64,000 nt of DNA from an uncultured Erwinia sp. (GTDB lineage: Bacteria > Pseudomonadota > Gammaproteobacteria > Enterobacterales > Enterobacteriaceae), in the NCBI GenBank assembly GCA_945290265.1, contig CALYQW010000001.1, positions 186,001 through 250,000 on the forward strand. Direction: 5' to 3'. Positions 1-9,821 of this stretch are shown here, piece by piece; position 1 is the first letter of the stretch, and each line of letters begins with the position of its first letter. The position numbers and the translations under genes are program-made. The notes under the pieces were generated by a model. That model ran no database searches. It was not told the DNA's origin and was given only the letters and a program-made list of their open reading frames with translations.

Positions 1-741
1 AGCGCCATGGGGCATACGTCAACCCATTACGGCATCAGTATTATCCGCGATCGTGGTATCGACAGCTGCGCACTGGACTGGATCGAAGCCCGCCATGGCA
101 GCGAAAATCTGGTTTTTGTTGATGGCTGGACCGGTAAAGGCGCTATTACCGCAGAACTGACCCGCACCCTGCAACAGCGCCCCGGCTATCCGGCGCAGCC
201 GCGTCTGGTGGTGCTGGCCGATCCCTGTGGTCGTGCCTGGCTTGCAGCCAGCCATGAAGACTGGCTGATCCCGTTTGGCATTATGGGCGCACCGGTTTCC
301 GGCCTGGTGTCACGTTCGCTGTGGCGCGCAGACGGACTGCATGGCTGCCTTCAGTGCGATCATCTGGCGCGTTTCGACTGCAGTCAGTCACTGGCAGACA
401 GCGTAACCGCCTGCGCGGCTGGCCTGGATTTACGCGATCTGCCCCCCAGCCCACAGGACACAGTGCGCCAGCGGCAGTTGAGCCAGCAGAGTGAGCAGAC
501 CATTGCCACCCTGACACAGCGTTATCAGATCGACAGTATTAACCGCATTAAGCCGGGGATTGCCGAAGCCACCCGCGCGGTGCTGCGCCGGGTGCCGGAT
601 CATGTACTGGTCAGATCGGTGGACGATCCTGACGTTGCGCTGCTGGTGTATCTGGCACGCCAGAAAGCGCTGACCATTACTGAAGCCGGCAACGATCTGG
701 GTCAGTATCGTGCCGTCACTATTATCAAAAAGGTGCTGTAA
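1..741 (+). CDS. StiP-family protein with C-terminal PELOTA-like domain, 5' end outside window
   Basis: The frame is open from base 1 (Ser-Ala before the first visible Met at base 7), so the true start lies left of the window. The visible 246 residues include FVDGWTGKGAI early on and a C-terminal stretch of about 65 residues (from IKPGIAEATR on) resembling the PELOTA-type RNA-binding fold. This combination is known from the StiP 'cysteine protease' family encoded in tellurium-resistance (ter) metabolic operons, where it accompanies phosphoribosyltransferase, ATP-grasp and HAD genes. The biochemical role is not established; a nucleotide-like product or RNA-linked stress role has been proposed for such operons. 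The stop codon overlaps the next start by one base (TAATG), so the two are co-translated. The assignment rests on motif memory and context. Confidence 0.72.
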   Translation, partial: SAMGHTSTHYGISIIRDRGIDSCALDWIEARHGSENLVFVDGWTGKGAITAELTRTLQQRPGYPAQPRLVVLADPCGRAWLAASHEDWLIPFGIMGAPVSGLVSRSLWRADGLHGCLQCDHLARFDCSQSLADSVTACAAGLDLRDLPPSPQDTVRQRQLSQQSEQTIATLTQRYQIDSINRIKPGIAEATRAVLRRVPDHVLVRSVDDPDVALLVYLARQKALTITEAGNDLGQYRAVTIIKKVL

Positions 742-1703
742 TGAACGCTCGTCTTTCTCCCTGGCGACTGGGGGCCACCCTGTATATGCCCGCCCTGCGC
801 TGCGATATCGCGGATGCCATTTTGCATAATAAGGTCCCCGGGCTGCGCTCACTGGTGATCTGCCTGGAGGATGCGGTCGCGGAAGCCGATTTGCCGCAGG
901 CGTTGGCGAATCTGCAACAGTTGCTGCAGACGCTGAATGCGGCACGCACTGCCGGTGGGCATCAGCACTGGCCACTGGTGTTTATTCGTCCCCGCCACTG
1001 TGTCATGGGCCGCGAACTGATCGCCGGTTTCGATCTGAGTGCCGTTGACGGTCTGGTGCTGCCTAAATTTACCCGCGCCTCGCTGCCAGACTGGTGGCAG
1101 ATGATGGAACCCACCCACCTTGCCATGATGCCCACTCTGGAAACCGAAGAGGTGTTTGACGTGCAGCAGATGCGTGAACTGGCGCTGACTGTGCAGCAAC
1201 ATCCCTGCCGCCGGCGTATTATTGCGTTGCGTATCGGTGGCAACGATCTGATGAATGTCATTGCACTGCGACGCCCGCGCCATTGCACGCTGTATGACAG
1301 CCCAATGGGCTACACCATCAAAATGCTGGTTGCGGTGTTTGCTGCACGTGATTTCGCCCTGACCGCACCGGTGTGTGAGCATATTGATGACCAGCACATC
1401 ATGGAGCAGGAACTGGCGCTGGATATTGCCCATGGACTGGTGGGAAAAACCGCCATTCATCCCTGCCAGATTGGGTTAATCCATCAGAAAATGATGGTTT
1501 CGTCCGGCGATCACGCCGATGCGCTACGTATTCTGAATTCAGCCCAGGCGGTATTTAAATCCCAGGGGGCGATGTGCGAACCGGCAACGCACCGCCGCTG
1601 GGCGGCGGCCATCCTTGCCAGAGCGCAGGTTTACGGTATTGCTCAGGATAAAGTCTCACTCTCAAGGCGTTTTTCTGCTGATATCTGGCACAGTAACTTC
1701 TAG
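741..1703 (+). CDS. HpcH/HpaI aldolase / citrate lyase (CitE-like) family protein of the ter-associated operon
   Basis: This 320-residue protein has the hallmarks of the CitE-like TIM-barrel lyases: CLEDAV at residues 41-46, an Arg at 83 in FIRPR, LVLPKF near 105-110, a Glu at 134 in PTLETEE (expected metal or CoA-site region) and LRIGGNDLM near 163. Members cleave or form C-C bonds in acyl-CoA-type or oxo-acid substrates, but the substrate of the ter-linked branch is unknown. The start overlaps the upstream stop by one base and terW follows 55 bases after its stop, which is the order expected at the end of a ter biosynthetic operon. Family is secure; specific reaction is not. Confidence 0.85.
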   Translation: MNARLSPWRLGATLYMPALRCDIADAILHNKVPGLRSLVICLEDAVAEADLPQALANLQQLLQTLNAARTAGGHQHWPLVFIRPRHCVMGRELIAGFDLSAVDGLVLPKFTRASLPDWWQMMEPTHLAMMPTLETEEVFDVQQMRELALTVQQHPCRRRIIALRIGGNDLMNVIALRRPRHCTLYDSPMGYTIKMLVAVFAARDFALTAPVCEHIDDQHIMEQELALDIAHGLVGKTAIHPCQIGLIHQKMMVSSGDHADALRILNSAQAVFKSQGAMCEPATHRRWAAAILARAQVYGIAQDKVSLSRRFSADIWHSNF

Positions 1704-1758
1704 AAATCAGCGGGATGAATTAGTATTTTAATCTCTTTTCATTGGATGCAGGCTGATT

Positions 1759-2238
1759 ATGCAACTCAGTAGCCGACAGACTCGTATATACCGACTGGCC
1801 ATCCTGCTTGGCAGCAGTAAACCGCTGCCGGCAGCCAGCCTGCTCGATCAGTTGCACTGCTCCCGGCCCACGCTGATGCGGGCATTAAAAGAGCTGCGTG
1901 AAGACTGGGATGCCGACATAAAATACCATCCGGCCTCCGCCAGCTATCAGATGGCCGCAGCCGGTAAGCTGGATAAAAAATGCCTGCGCCGCTTTAGCGA
2001 GATGCTGAAGTCAGATGCGCAATTACAGCATCATGAAAATCTCAGCCGGGTGTTCCTTGATAAGCAAAAAAAGAAAGCGGTTTCCCTTTCTCTGCGTATG
2101 TCGGTGCTGAATAAAATTGATCGGGTTACCCATCTGACCGAGATTTCCCGCAGTGAAGTGGTTGAAATGCTGGTAGAAAGCGGCCTGGATGAACTGATTA
2201 AACGTCTGAAGGCGCAGGCGCGTTGCGGTAAATCCTGA
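1759..2238 (+). CDS. terW: Tellurium resistance regulator TerW
   Basis: A 159-residue protein matching TerW in length and sequence pattern: an N-terminal winged-helix-like segment (SSRQTRIYRLAILLG, then CSRPTLMRALKELRED) and a C-terminal basic coiled segment starting near LDKQKKKAVSLSLRMSVLNK. TerW of enterobacterial ter clusters is reported as a DNA-binding regulator acting on the ter promoter region. It closes the ter-related block seen here, with the structural ter genes presumably to the left of the window. No clear rho-independent terminator follows it. The main alternative is an uncharacterised HTH protein of the same cluster. Confidence 0.82.
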   Translation: MQLSSRQTRIYRLAILLGSSKPLPAASLLDQLHCSRPTLMRALKELREDWDADIKYHPASASYQMAAAGKLDKKCLRRFSEMLKSDAQLQHHENLSRVFLDKQKKKAVSLSLRMSVLNKIDRVTHLTEISRSEVVEMLVESGLDELIKRLKAQARCGKS

Positions 2239-2289
2239 TCCTGTTATTAACAGCGCTTGTGCCGCGTGGCTTTGCCATTATTTTTATCC

Positions 2290-3189
2290 TTATTCAGGAG
2301 CCACCGTAATGCGCAGGACGCCGACCCCCTCTCCCGATCTGGGTTTATCCCTGCCCCGGCCGGCACGTAAGATTATTTGCTGTTTCCCCGGCGTGGCGTG
2401 ATTATGTACGGCGCTGCCGCCAGCGAGATTGGTGCCATCAATACATATGTTGTAACCGGGTAGCGTGCTGGCAATACAGGCACCATCGGTTTTATCGATT
2501 GCCAGCGTCATTTTGTAAGATGAGCTGCCGCTACAATTGACGGAGAAGGGTAGGGATCGCGACTGCTCCACCGTTTGTCCCGGAGCAAGCCGTTCCAGTT
2601 CACTCAGGCCGGTATCTGGCAGTACGATGATGCCAGGCGCGGTGATGGTGCAGCTTGCCAGCGCCGGCAGGTTTACCGTTCCTTTGATTTCATAGATAAC
2701 CTCCCCGACAAGATAAAATTTCTGGTTTATCTCTAAGCTTACCGCTCTGGGATTGGAGTTGGTTGCCTTAATCTCATAGGTCAGTTCGGTCTGACTACTA
2801 AAGTAATGCACGTATTCTGCGACAACTCTACAATTCGAGATTGAAATTATGCCATTCTCTTTTACACCAAATTTATAATTTATCCTGGTGTTAATTGAGC
2901 AGTTTTGAGTAACTGCCCCCCACGGCCACGGCCCCTTGGCATCCTCCAGATAGCCCCGCAGCCTGGCGATGAAGCTCGCATCAACCCCCTCAGGCGCACT
3001 CTTAAGACCTTGAGTATAAAACGCGTGCTGACCTTGCGGGATGCCTACTTTTGTAAATTTTATTTTGGTGGAACCTGAACCTCTGCCCTCAGAATCCAAC
3101 TGAATGTATGTTCTATTCGCCCTGCCATTAGCGGCGAAAAACACCATCAAACAAGCGATGATTGCTAACAGGCGCTTTGGATTTATCAT
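2290..3189 (-). CDS. Orphan fimbrial-type secreted protein, possibly a two-domain tip adhesin
   Basis: The 299-residue product begins with a Sec signal peptide (Lys/Arg, then a hydrophobic stretch to about residue 20, with a likely cut after GRA). The first 170 or so residues of the mature protein are unlike anything I recognise, and include a Cys pair (QNCSIN, ISNCRV). From about residue 175, ASCTITAPG and later NCSGSSSY, GACI and NICIDGT resemble the Cys-bearing beta-sandwich of FimA-like pilins. A lectin-like N-domain plus pilin-like C-domain is the layout of tip adhesins. No chaperone, usher or other pilin gene is adjacent, which is odd for such a subunit. It stands alone, opposite in strand to terW and in the same strand as pmbA. 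Confidence 0.55.
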   Translation of the reverse strand: MINPKRLLAIIACLMVFFAANGRANRTYIQLDSEGRGSGSTKIKFTKVGIPQGQHAFYTQGLKSAPEGVDASFIARLRGYLEDAKGPWPWGAVTQNCSINTRINYKFGVKENGIISISNCRVVAEYVHYFSSQTELTYEIKATNSNPRAVSLEINQKFYLVGEVIYEIKGTVNLPALASCTITAPGIIVLPDTGLSELERLAPGQTVEQSRSLPFSVNCSGSSSYKMTLAIDKTDGACIASTLPGYNICIDGTNLAGGSAVHNHATPGKQQIILRAGRGRDKPRSGEGVGVLRITVAPE

Positions 3190-3526
3190 TTGATCTGGTC
3201 GTCGTAATAATAAACGGAAAATTTATCTGTTCGGCGTGGTTATAAAATCCTTGGCCACCCCATCCTTACAGGATAATTGGTGAGTGAGCAGGTTCAATCC
3301 TACTGCATACCGCGTGTTCTCCCCCTCGGTATAATAATTAACACAGCTTAAAAGTCAACCTAACTCATTAATAATACTGAAGTATCTATCTGGTCAGTAG
3401 CATCTTAACCACCAGTAATGAACCTGATTGGACAGGTTCTGAGGTATAAACATGGGCAGGAAAAGTAGGGTTTCGTCCTGCCAGCAACATAACAACTGGC
3501 AGGCGGTGATGGGTTCGGTGAGGGAA
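3190..3526. other. Intergenic region between pmbA and the fimbrial-type gene
   Basis: About 340 bases with no convincing gene. It is AT-rich toward 3340-3420 and probably carries the promoter for the leftward fimbrial-type gene. A T-arm-like fragment near 3287-3306 is discussed among rejected items. Confidence 0.5.
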
Positions 3527-4867
3527 TTACTGCCCGGCGATATTCATTTCCGGTAACAGCACAGAGCCGCACTGAATATTACTGCGCGTTTCAATATCAT
3601 TACCCACGGTGACAATATTGCGCCACATATCTTTCAGATTGCCGGCAATGGTGATTTCACTGACCGGATACTGGATCACGCCATTTTCCACCCAGAAACC
3701 GGCCGCGCCGCGTGAATAATCGCCGGTAATGCCGCTGACGCCCTGTCCCATCAGTTCGGTGACCACCAGCCCGGTGCCCAGCTGTTTCAGCAGATCGTCA
3801 AAGCTGTGCCCCTGACCGGCAATGCGCCAGTTATGAATGCCCCCGGCATGACCGGTGCTTTGCAGCCCCAGCTTACGCGCGGAATAGCTGGTCAGCAGCC
3901 AGTTTTGCAGCACGCCATCTTTGACAACATCCCGCGCCTGGGTGCGCACCCCTTCGCTGTCGAAGGGCGTGGAGGCCAGGCCTTTTAGCAGATGTGGCTG
4001 TTCCCGTATGGTCAGCCACTTCGGCAGGATCTGCTGTCCCAGCGCATCCAGCAAAAACGTGGATTTACGGTAAACGCTGCCACCGCTAATCGCCCCCACC
4101 AGATGCCCGAACAGCCCGGTGGCAACTTCAGCAGCGAACAGCACCGGCGCTTTCATGGTCGCCAGCTTACGCGGTGCCAGTCGTGACAGGGTGCGGCGCG
4201 CACACTCCTGGCCGACCCACTCAGGCGACTGCAAATCCCCCAGCGCGCGGCCAATGGTATAGGCGTAATCGCGCTCCATATCCCCCTGCGCTTCGGCAAT
4301 CACGCAGCTGGATAAGGAATGGCGGCTGGAGCAGTAGCTTTGCAGCATGCCGTGGCTGTTACCAAAGACTTTGATGCCGGTATGACTGTTAAAACTGCCG
4401 CCTTCGGTATTAGTAATGCGCGCATCAGCCTGCAATGCCGCCTGCTCGGCGCGCGCCGCCAGTTCAATGGCGCGCTCAGCATCAATCTCCGCCGGGTGAT
4501 ACAGTTCCAAATCCGGCGCGTCAAACGCCAGCAGTTCAGCATCGGCTACCCCGGCACAGGGATCGGCAGAGGTATAGCGGGCAATATCAATTGCTGCCTG
4601 CACGGTGCGCTTAATTGCCTCCGGGCTTAAATCCGTTGAGGAAGCGCTGCCTTTACGATTCTGATGGTAAACGGTGATCCCCAGCGCGCCATCGCTGTTA
4701 AATTCAACGTTTTCTACTTCACCGTAACGGGTGCTGACGCTGATGCCGGTAGTTTTGCTGATTGCGACTTCTGCGCCATCAGTGCCGGCTTTCGCCAGGT
4801 CGAGTGCTGTTGCTACCGCCTGTTCAAGGATTTTACGCTGTTCTGCAGTCCGGGAGAGTAATTTCAT
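3527..4867 (-). CDS. pmbA: TldE/PmbA, metalloprotease subunit
   Basis: Full-length (446 residues) PmbA/TldE. With TldD it forms a cytoplasmic heterodimeric zinc protease that processes microcin B17 and the antitoxin CcdA; TldE itself lacks the HExxxH zinc motif, as here. Typical family stretches are [15 protein letters not shown] near the N-terminus, [10 protein letters not shown] in the middle and [22 protein letters not shown] near the C-terminus (split here as [10 protein letters not shown] and [12 protein letters not shown]). It is divergent from darP with about 116 bases between the starts, the conserved enterobacterial arrangement. Confidence 0.97.
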   Translation of the reverse strand: MKLLSRTAEQRKILEQAVATALDLAKAGTDGAEVAISKTTGISVSTRYGEVENVEFNSDGALGITVYHQNRKGSASSTDLSPEAIKRTVQAAIDIARYTSADPCAGVADAELLAFDAPDLELYHPAEIDAERAIELAARAEQAALQADARITNTEGGSFNSHTGIKVFGNSHGMLQSYCSSRHSLSSCVIAEAQGDMERDYAYTIGRALGDLQSPEWVGQECARRTLSRLAPRKLATMKAPVLFAAEVATGLFGHLVGAISGGSVYRKSTFLLDALGQQILPKWLTIREQPHLLKGLASTPFDSEGVRTQARDVVKDGVLQNWLLTSYSARKLGLQSTGHAGGIHNWRIAGQGHSFDDLLKQLGTGLVVTELMGQGVSGITGDYSRGAAGFWVENGVIQYPVSEITIAGNLKDMWRNIVTVGNDIETRSNIQCGSVLLPEMNIAGQ

Positions 4868-4983
4868 CGACTTACCATATAATTAACGGTTGAACGGTTT
4901 TTTTCAGTCTATCAGAGTCAGAGAACAATTTCGCAGAAGCTGTATAACCTGATAGCATTGACCTCTTTTTCAGGAGTTTAACT

Positions 4984-5529
4984 ATGACCAGGCAGCCGGA
5001 AGAGTGGCTCGATGATGTACCCGATAATCAGGAAGAAGAAGATGAAGAGATTATCTGGGTCAGTAAAAGTGAAATTAAACGTGATGCTGAGGAGCTGAAA
5101 CGCCTCGGCGCGGAAATGGTGGAGCTGAGTAAAAGCTCGCTGGATAAGCTGCCGCTGGATGAGGAGCTGCGCTCCGCCATTGAACTGGCACAAAAAATTA
5201 AAAAAGAAGGCCGCCGCCGCCAGCTGCAGCTGATTGGCAAGATGCTGCGCTCACGCGATGAAGCGCCGATCCGCACCGCACTGGATAAGCTGAAAAACCG
5301 CCATAACCAGCAGGTGGCGCTGTTTCATAAGCTGGAAATGCTGCGTGACCGCCTGATCGAACAGGGTGATGATGCGATTACCGAAGTGCTGAATCTCTAC
5401 CCGGATGCTGATCGTCAGCAGCTGCGCACCATGATGCGTAATGCGCAGAAAGAGAAAGCGGCCGGTAAACCGCCGAAAGCCTCACGCCAGATTTTTCAGT
5501 ATCTGCGTCAGCTGGCTGAAGAAGCCTGA
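4984..5529 (+). CDS. darP: DarP (YjgA), ribosome biogenesis factor
   Basis: The 181-residue acidic-then-basic protein is the YjgA/DUF615 family, now named DarP. It associates with precursor 50S particles and helps the peptidyl transferase centre mature. The N-terminus is strongly acidic ([17 protein letters not shown]), followed by a conserved helix-rich body with [16 protein letters not shown] near the end. AGGAG lies about 8 bases before the ATG. It is divergent from pmbA and convergent with mpl, separated from the latter by a long hairpin. Confidence 0.96.
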   Translation: MTRQPEEWLDDVPDNQEEEDEEIIWVSKSEIKRDAEELKRLGAEMVELSKSSLDKLPLDEELRSAIELAQKIKKEGRRRQLQLIGKMLRSRDEAPIRTALDKLKNRHNQQVALFHKLEMLRDRLIEQGDDAITEVLNLYPDADRQQLRTMMRNAQKEKAAGKPPKASRQIFQYLRQLAEEA

Positions 5530-5532
5530 TGC

Positions 5533-5564
5533 CACAGAGTCGCCCTGTTACAGGCGACTCTGTG
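5533..5564. terminator. Hairpin between darP and mpl
   Basis: A perfect 12-bp inverted repeat (5533-5544 with 5553-5564, 8-base loop) lies just after the darP stop and before the mpl stop on the other strand. There is no clear T-run, so it is a likely bidirectional transcription end or mRNA 3' stabiliser rather than a textbook terminator. Confidence 0.6.
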
Positions 5565-5599
5565 TCGGTTATACCGCCTGACGGCGGCGCAACCCGGTA

Positions 5600-6976
5600 T
5601 TATTCCGGCATCCCTGCCACCGGCTGTGCCAGCCTGTCCAGCAGTTTCTGATGGATACCACCGAAACCGCCGTTACTCATCACCAGAATATGATCTCCCG
5701 GCTGAGCTTTTTTTGCCACCATCTCCACCAGTTGATCAATATCTGCACTCCACTGCACCGGCTGCACGCAGGCTTCGGCAATTTCCGTCACCTGCCATGG
5801 AATATGCTGCGGCTGATAAAGAAAGACCTCATCTGCACGCCCCAGTGATGGAGCCAGATCGTCCTTGTTGACGCCCATTTTCATGGTGTTAGAGCGCGGC
5901 TCCAGCACCGCCAGAATGCGCGCGGTGCCACCCACCTTGCTGCGCAGTGCCGCCAGGGTGGCGAGGATCGCGGTAGGATGATGAGCAAAATCGTCATATA
6001 CCGTAATGCCGTTGCTTTCGCCACGCAGTTCCAGACGGCGACGGGCGTTAATAAAGTCGTTAAGCGCCAGGGCAGCATCCTGGGGGGTCACGCCTACATG
6101 GCGCGCAGCGGCAACGGCCATCAGGCCATTATGCATATTATGCTCGCCCACCAGCGACCAGTTCACTTCCGCCACCGCTGCGCCATCCAGCCAGATCTGC
6201 CAGCGGGACGCGTCCTGCGTCAGTTTTTTCGCCTGCCAGTGACCATGTTCGCCCACCAGCTCCTGCTCGCTCCAGCAGCCCATCGCCATCACCTGCTTCA
6301 GGTTGATATCCTGTTCCGGCAAGATAATTCTGCCGCTGCCCGGCACAATCCGCACCAGGTGATGCATCTGCTTCTGAATGGCGCGCAGATCGTCAAAGAT
6401 ATCGGCATGGTCAAATTCAAGGTTATTCAGCACCAGGGTGCGCGGCTTGTAGTGAACAAACTTCGAGCGCTTGTCAAAGAAGGCGCAGTCATATTCGTCC
6501 GCTTCAATCACAAAGAACGGGCTGTTGCCGAGGGTGGCCGACACCTCAAAATTCCCCGGTACGCCACCAATAATAAAGCCCGGCTGGTAACCACAGGCCT
6601 GTAAAATCCACGCCGCCATGCCGGCAGTGGTAGTTTTACCGTGAGTGCCGGCAATCGCCACCACCCAGCGGTCATGCAGCACAAAGTCGTGCAGCCACTG
6701 CGGGCCGGAGACGAAAGGAATGTTGCGTTCCAGGACCGCTTCAACACAGGGATTTCCCCGGGTCATCGCATTGCCAATAATCACTAAATCCGGTGCCGGA
6801 TCAAGTTGAGCGACATCATAACCCTGGGTCAGCTCAATCCCCTGTTTTTCCAGCAGCGTGCTCATTGGCGGGTAGACGTTAGCATCCGATCCGGTCACTT
6901 CATGCCCCAGCGCACGCGCCAGGATGGCCAGACCGCCCATAAAAGTGCCACATATACCGAGGATGTGAATACGCAT
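5600..6976 (-). CDS. mpl: Mpl, UDP-MurNAc:L-Ala-gamma-D-Glu-meso-Dap ligase
   Basis: A 458-residue Mur ligase that reattaches the tripeptide L-Ala-D-Glu-meso-Dap, recovered from old cell wall, to UDP-MurNAc using ATP. It is the cytosolic recycling shortcut into peptidoglycan synthesis. Visible landmarks are the N-terminal nucleotide fold HILGICGTFMGG, the ATP loop AGTHGKTTT at residues 109-117, EADEYDCAFFD, NLEFDHADIF and YDDFAHHPTAI in the C-terminal domain. The length is normal. It is divergent from fbp, as in other enterobacteria. Confidence 0.97.
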   Translation of the reverse strand: MRIHILGICGTFMGGLAILARALGHEVTGSDANVYPPMSTLLEKQGIELTQGYDVAQLDPAPDLVIIGNAMTRGNPCVEAVLERNIPFVSGPQWLHDFVLHDRWVVAIAGTHGKTTTAGMAAWILQACGYQPGFIIGGVPGNFEVSATLGNSPFFVIEADEYDCAFFDKRSKFVHYKPRTLVLNNLEFDHADIFDDLRAIQKQMHHLVRIVPGSGRIILPEQDINLKQVMAMGCWSEQELVGEHGHWQAKKLTQDASRWQIWLDGAAVAEVNWSLVGEHNMHNGLMAVAAARHVGVTPQDAALALNDFINARRRLELRGESNGITVYDDFAHHPTAILATLAALRSKVGGTARILAVLEPRSNTMKMGVNKDDLAPSLGRADEVFLYQPQHIPWQVTEIAEACVQPVQWSADIDQLVEMVAKKAQPGDHILVMSNGGFGGIHQKLLDRLAQPVAGMPE

Positions 6977-7143
6977 ATCTTATTTGTTCCTTATTAATCC
7001 GCCTCACAGTGTAGCGCCCTAACCGTGCGGAAGAAACGGATTTACCCTATGTTCTTTAGTAAGCGATAGGTTAAACTGCGCACGAATATGTTATCCGTAT
7101 GTAAAGCACACCGTAAGTTAACCTCTGATTCAGGGACAGCGTT

Positions 7144-8145
7144 ATGAAAACGTTAGGTGAATTTATTGTCGAAAAGCAGCAGGACTTTCCCCATGCGACC
7201 GGCGAACTGACAGCATTGCTCTCAGCCATTAAGCTGGGTGCCAAAATTATCCACCGCGATATTAATAAAGCCGGTCTGGTCGATATCCTGGGCACCAGCG
7301 GCGTGGAAAATATTCAGGGCGAACAGCAAATGAAGCTCGACCTGTTTGCCAATGAAAAGCTGAAAGAAGCGCTGAAAGCACGCGGCATCGTCGCCGGTAT
7401 TGCCTCGGAAGAAGAAGACGAAATCGTGATCTTTGAAGGGGTGGAAAACGGCAAATATGTGGTGCTGATGGATCCGCTGGATGGCTCTTCCAATATCGAT
7501 GTTAATGTCTCGGTTGGTACCATTTTCTCTATCTACCGCCGCATCACGCCACCAGGTACGCCAGTTACCGAAGAAGACTTTTTACAGCCGGGCAGCCAGC
7601 AGGTTGCTGCCGGTTATGTGGTGTATGGTTCCTCAACCATGCTGGTTTACACCACCGGTTGTGGTGTACACGCCTTTACTTACGATCCGTCGCTGGGCGT
7701 GTTCTGCCTGAGCGCTGAAAAAATGACCTTCCCTGAGCGCGGTTATACCTACTCAATTAACGAAGGTAACTATATTCGCTTCCCGCAGGGGGTGAAGAAA
7801 TACCTGAAGTTCTGTCAGGAAGAAGATGACGCTACCCAACGCCCGTATACCTCACGTTATATCGGCTCACTGGTGGCGGATTTCCACCGTAATCTGCTGA
7901 AGGGGGGGATTTACCTCTACCCCAGTACCGCCAGCCATCCGAAAGGCAAGCTGCGCCTGCTGTACGAGTGCAATCCGATGGCATTTCTGGCGGAACAGGC
8001 GGGGGGTAAAGCGAGTAATGGCCGCGATCGTATCCTCGATCTGCAACCACAAACCCTGCATCAGCGCTCGCCGTTCTTTGTCGGTAATAACCATATGGTC
8101 GACGATACCGAACGCTTCCTGCGTGAGTATCCCGATCGCGGCTAA
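7144..8145 (+). CDS. fbp: Class 1 fructose-1,6-bisphosphatase
   Basis: The 333-residue enzyme hydrolyses fructose-1,6-bisphosphate to fructose-6-phosphate in gluconeogenesis. The Mg-binding signature [10 protein letters not shown] is at residues 110-119, with the acidic pair SEEE at 88-91 and the C-terminal [20 protein letters not shown]. The length equals the family norm. The gene is monocistronic: mpl diverges upstream, and a perfect 20-bp hairpin separates it from a convergent chemoreceptor gene. A run of seven G near 7903-7909 is in frame and harmless as read. Confidence 0.98.
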   Translation: MKTLGEFIVEKQQDFPHATGELTALLSAIKLGAKIIHRDINKAGLVDILGTSGVENIQGEQQMKLDLFANEKLKEALKARGIVAGIASEEEDEIVIFEGVENGKYVVLMDPLDGSSNIDVNVSVGTIFSIYRRITPPGTPVTEEDFLQPGSQQVAAGYVVYGSSTMLVYTTGCGVHAFTYDPSLGVFCLSAEKMTFPERGYTYSINEGNYIRFPQGVKKYLKFCQEEDDATQRPYTSRYIGSLVADFHRNLLKGGIYLYPSTASHPKGKLRLLYECNPMAFLAEQAGGKASNGRDRILDLQPQTLHQRSPFFVGNNHMVDDTERFLREYPDRG

Positions 8146-8170
8146 CGCCGTGCCGTTTTGCTGCTGATAA

Positions 8171-8213
8171 ACAGGCTGCCGCAGCGCCAGATACTGGCGC
8201 TGCGGCAGCCTGT
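8171..8213. terminator. Strong convergent hairpin between fbp and the first chemoreceptor gene
   Basis: Arms of 20 bp (8171-8190 and 8194-8213) are perfect inverted repeats around a 3-base loop. It lies between two converging genes, which fits a shared bidirectional terminator. It has no long T-run. Its length also resembles a REP/BIME-type palindrome, but I saw no second copy in the window. Confidence 0.7.
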
Positions 8214-8229
8214 TGTCCCTGTAATCCGT

Positions 8230-9786
8230 TTAGCGGGAAACTTTAAATACTGACATTGCCCCGGCCAGTTCAGTGGATTGCTGCTCCAGTGACTGGGTGG
8301 CCGCTGCCGCCTGTTCTACCAGTGACGCATTTTGCTGTGCCACTTCATCCATCTGCGTCACCGCCTGATTGACCTGCTCAATACCGTTGCTCTGCTCTTC
8401 GGATGCGCTCGAGATATCTTTCATCAGCGAGGTGACATGCAGCACTTCACCGGAGATTTCACTCATCGTCGCCGCGGCTTTGCTGGTCATGCTGTTACCT
8501 TCACTGACGCGATGCTGCGAATCATCAATCAGGGTACGGATCTCTTTTGCCGCCGTGGCGCTGCGTTGCGCCAGGTTGCGCACCTCATTCGCCACCACGG
8601 CAAAGCCGCGCCCCTGTTCGCCGGCGCGCGCTGCTTCCACCGAGGCATTCAGCGCCAGAATATTGGTCTGGAAAGCAATGCCGTCAATCACTTCCAGGAT
8701 GTCACCAATACGCCGGGAACTGCTGGAGATTTCTGACATTTTTTCAATCAGCGCGCTGACCACTTCAGAACCGCGTGTGGCACTGTCGGATACCGAGTCA
8801 GCCAGCTGATGGGCATGGCGGGCGTTATCAGCATTCTGCTTAACCGTGGCCGTCAGCTGCTCCATACTGGCTGCGGTCTGCTCCAGTGAGGCCGCCGACT
8901 CTTCGGTGCGTTGTGACAGATTAAGGTTACCGGCCGCCAGCTCACGGGTGCCAACATCAATCTGCAGGCTGACATCACGCACTTTGCCCACCGACTGTTG
9001 CAGAGAATTTTGCATTGCGGCCAGCGCATCGTTCAGGCGCTGCAGTTCTGTGGTCCCCCCCTGCGGTACAGGGCGGGTTAAGTCGCCTCCGGCAATGGCT
9101 TCCAGATGAATAATGGCGTTGTTCATTGGCTTAAGTAAGCGATCGCGCAGCATCAACCACGCCAGCACAATCAGCAGTAGGGTAAACAGGCAACAGGCTG
9201 AGATTAGCAGCGTCATATTACGCTGGTCAGTAGCTGCCTTAGCCACCCTGTCGCCACTGATTCCGTCGGCGTAAATTGCGAACGCATCCACCGCATCGGC
9301 AAATTGAGCGGATTGCTGCGAAACATCACCAACAATGATACGGGCATACTCCTCACTGTGCTGCTTTTTCAGTGCCTCAATGGCCGGAATAATGCCTTTA
9401 TGAAGATAAATGTCAGCACTGGCGATAACCGCATCGGCCAGCTCTTTGCCTCGCTGCGTCACCGTACCGGCAGCCACAAACAGCTGCATCTGGCGCTGCG
9501 TATCCGCCACATATTCATCTGCCCGCTGCGCACTGTTAACCGCATCCTGGTGGCCGATTTCCAGTTCAAAGAAGGCAGCAGCGGTCACCGCCCGGGCGCG
9601 TTGCATACTGACATGGGCGGCATACAACCGGCTCACTTCCTGTCCCTGAATACGCTCAACCACCTCCAGAGAGTCTTTGCCATTCTTAATAGCGATAATA
9701 CCCGAGAGGCTGACTACCAGCAGCAACAGCGTCGTTGCAGCCAGCACACCCAGAATGCACAGCTTGATTGATAAATTCTTTAACAT
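8230..9786 (-). CDS. Methyl-accepting chemotaxis protein (tandem copy 1)
   Basis: A 518-residue transmembrane chemoreceptor. There is a TM helix at residues 8-32, a periplasmic sensor of about 155 residues of the four-helix TarH-like type, TM2 at 191-213, HAMP from about 214 to 267, then the long methyl-helix bundle with the near-invariant hairpin tip [20 protein letters not shown]. Its C-terminus ends in FKVSR, without the NWETF-type tether used by CheR and CheB, so it probably depends on other receptors for adaptation. Ligand is unknown. The neighbour at 9934-11505 is a clear paralog with an almost identical signalling half and diverged periplasmic half. Confidence 0.95.
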   Translation of the reverse strand: MLKNLSIKLCILGVLAATTLLLLVVSLSGIIAIKNGKDSLEVVERIQGQEVSRLYAAHVSMQRARAVTAAAFFELEIGHQDAVNSAQRADEYVADTQRQMQLFVAAGTVTQRGKELADAVIASADIYLHKGIIPAIEALKKQHSEEYARIIVGDVSQQSAQFADAVDAFAIYADGISGDRVAKAATDQRNMTLLISACCLFTLLLIVLAWLMLRDRLLKPMNNAIIHLEAIAGGDLTRPVPQGGTTELQRLNDALAAMQNSLQQSVGKVRDVSLQIDVGTRELAAGNLNLSQRTEESAASLEQTAASMEQLTATVKQNADNARHAHQLADSVSDSATRGSEVVSALIEKMSEISSSSRRIGDILEVIDGIAFQTNILALNASVEAARAGEQGRGFAVVANEVRNLAQRSATAAKEIRTLIDDSQHRVSEGNSMTSKAAATMSEISGEVLHVTSLMKDISSASEEQSNGIEQVNQAVTQMDEVAQQNASLVEQAAAATQSLEQQSTELAGAMSVFKVSR

Positions 9787-9821
9787 CCCATTTCCACATT
9801 ATTTTGAATAATGTTTCTATC

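Noticed and set aside
3287-3306. A T-arm-like stretch (GGTTCAATCC between near-complementary flanks), suggesting a tRNA fragment or attachment site.
   Set aside because: The stem has a mismatch, no acceptor or anticodon arm can be fitted upstream, no CCA follows, and no integrase is near.
8171-8213. The long palindrome as a REP or insertion-sequence end.
   Set aside because: No second copy, no transposase and no target duplication seen; position between convergent stops fits a terminator better.
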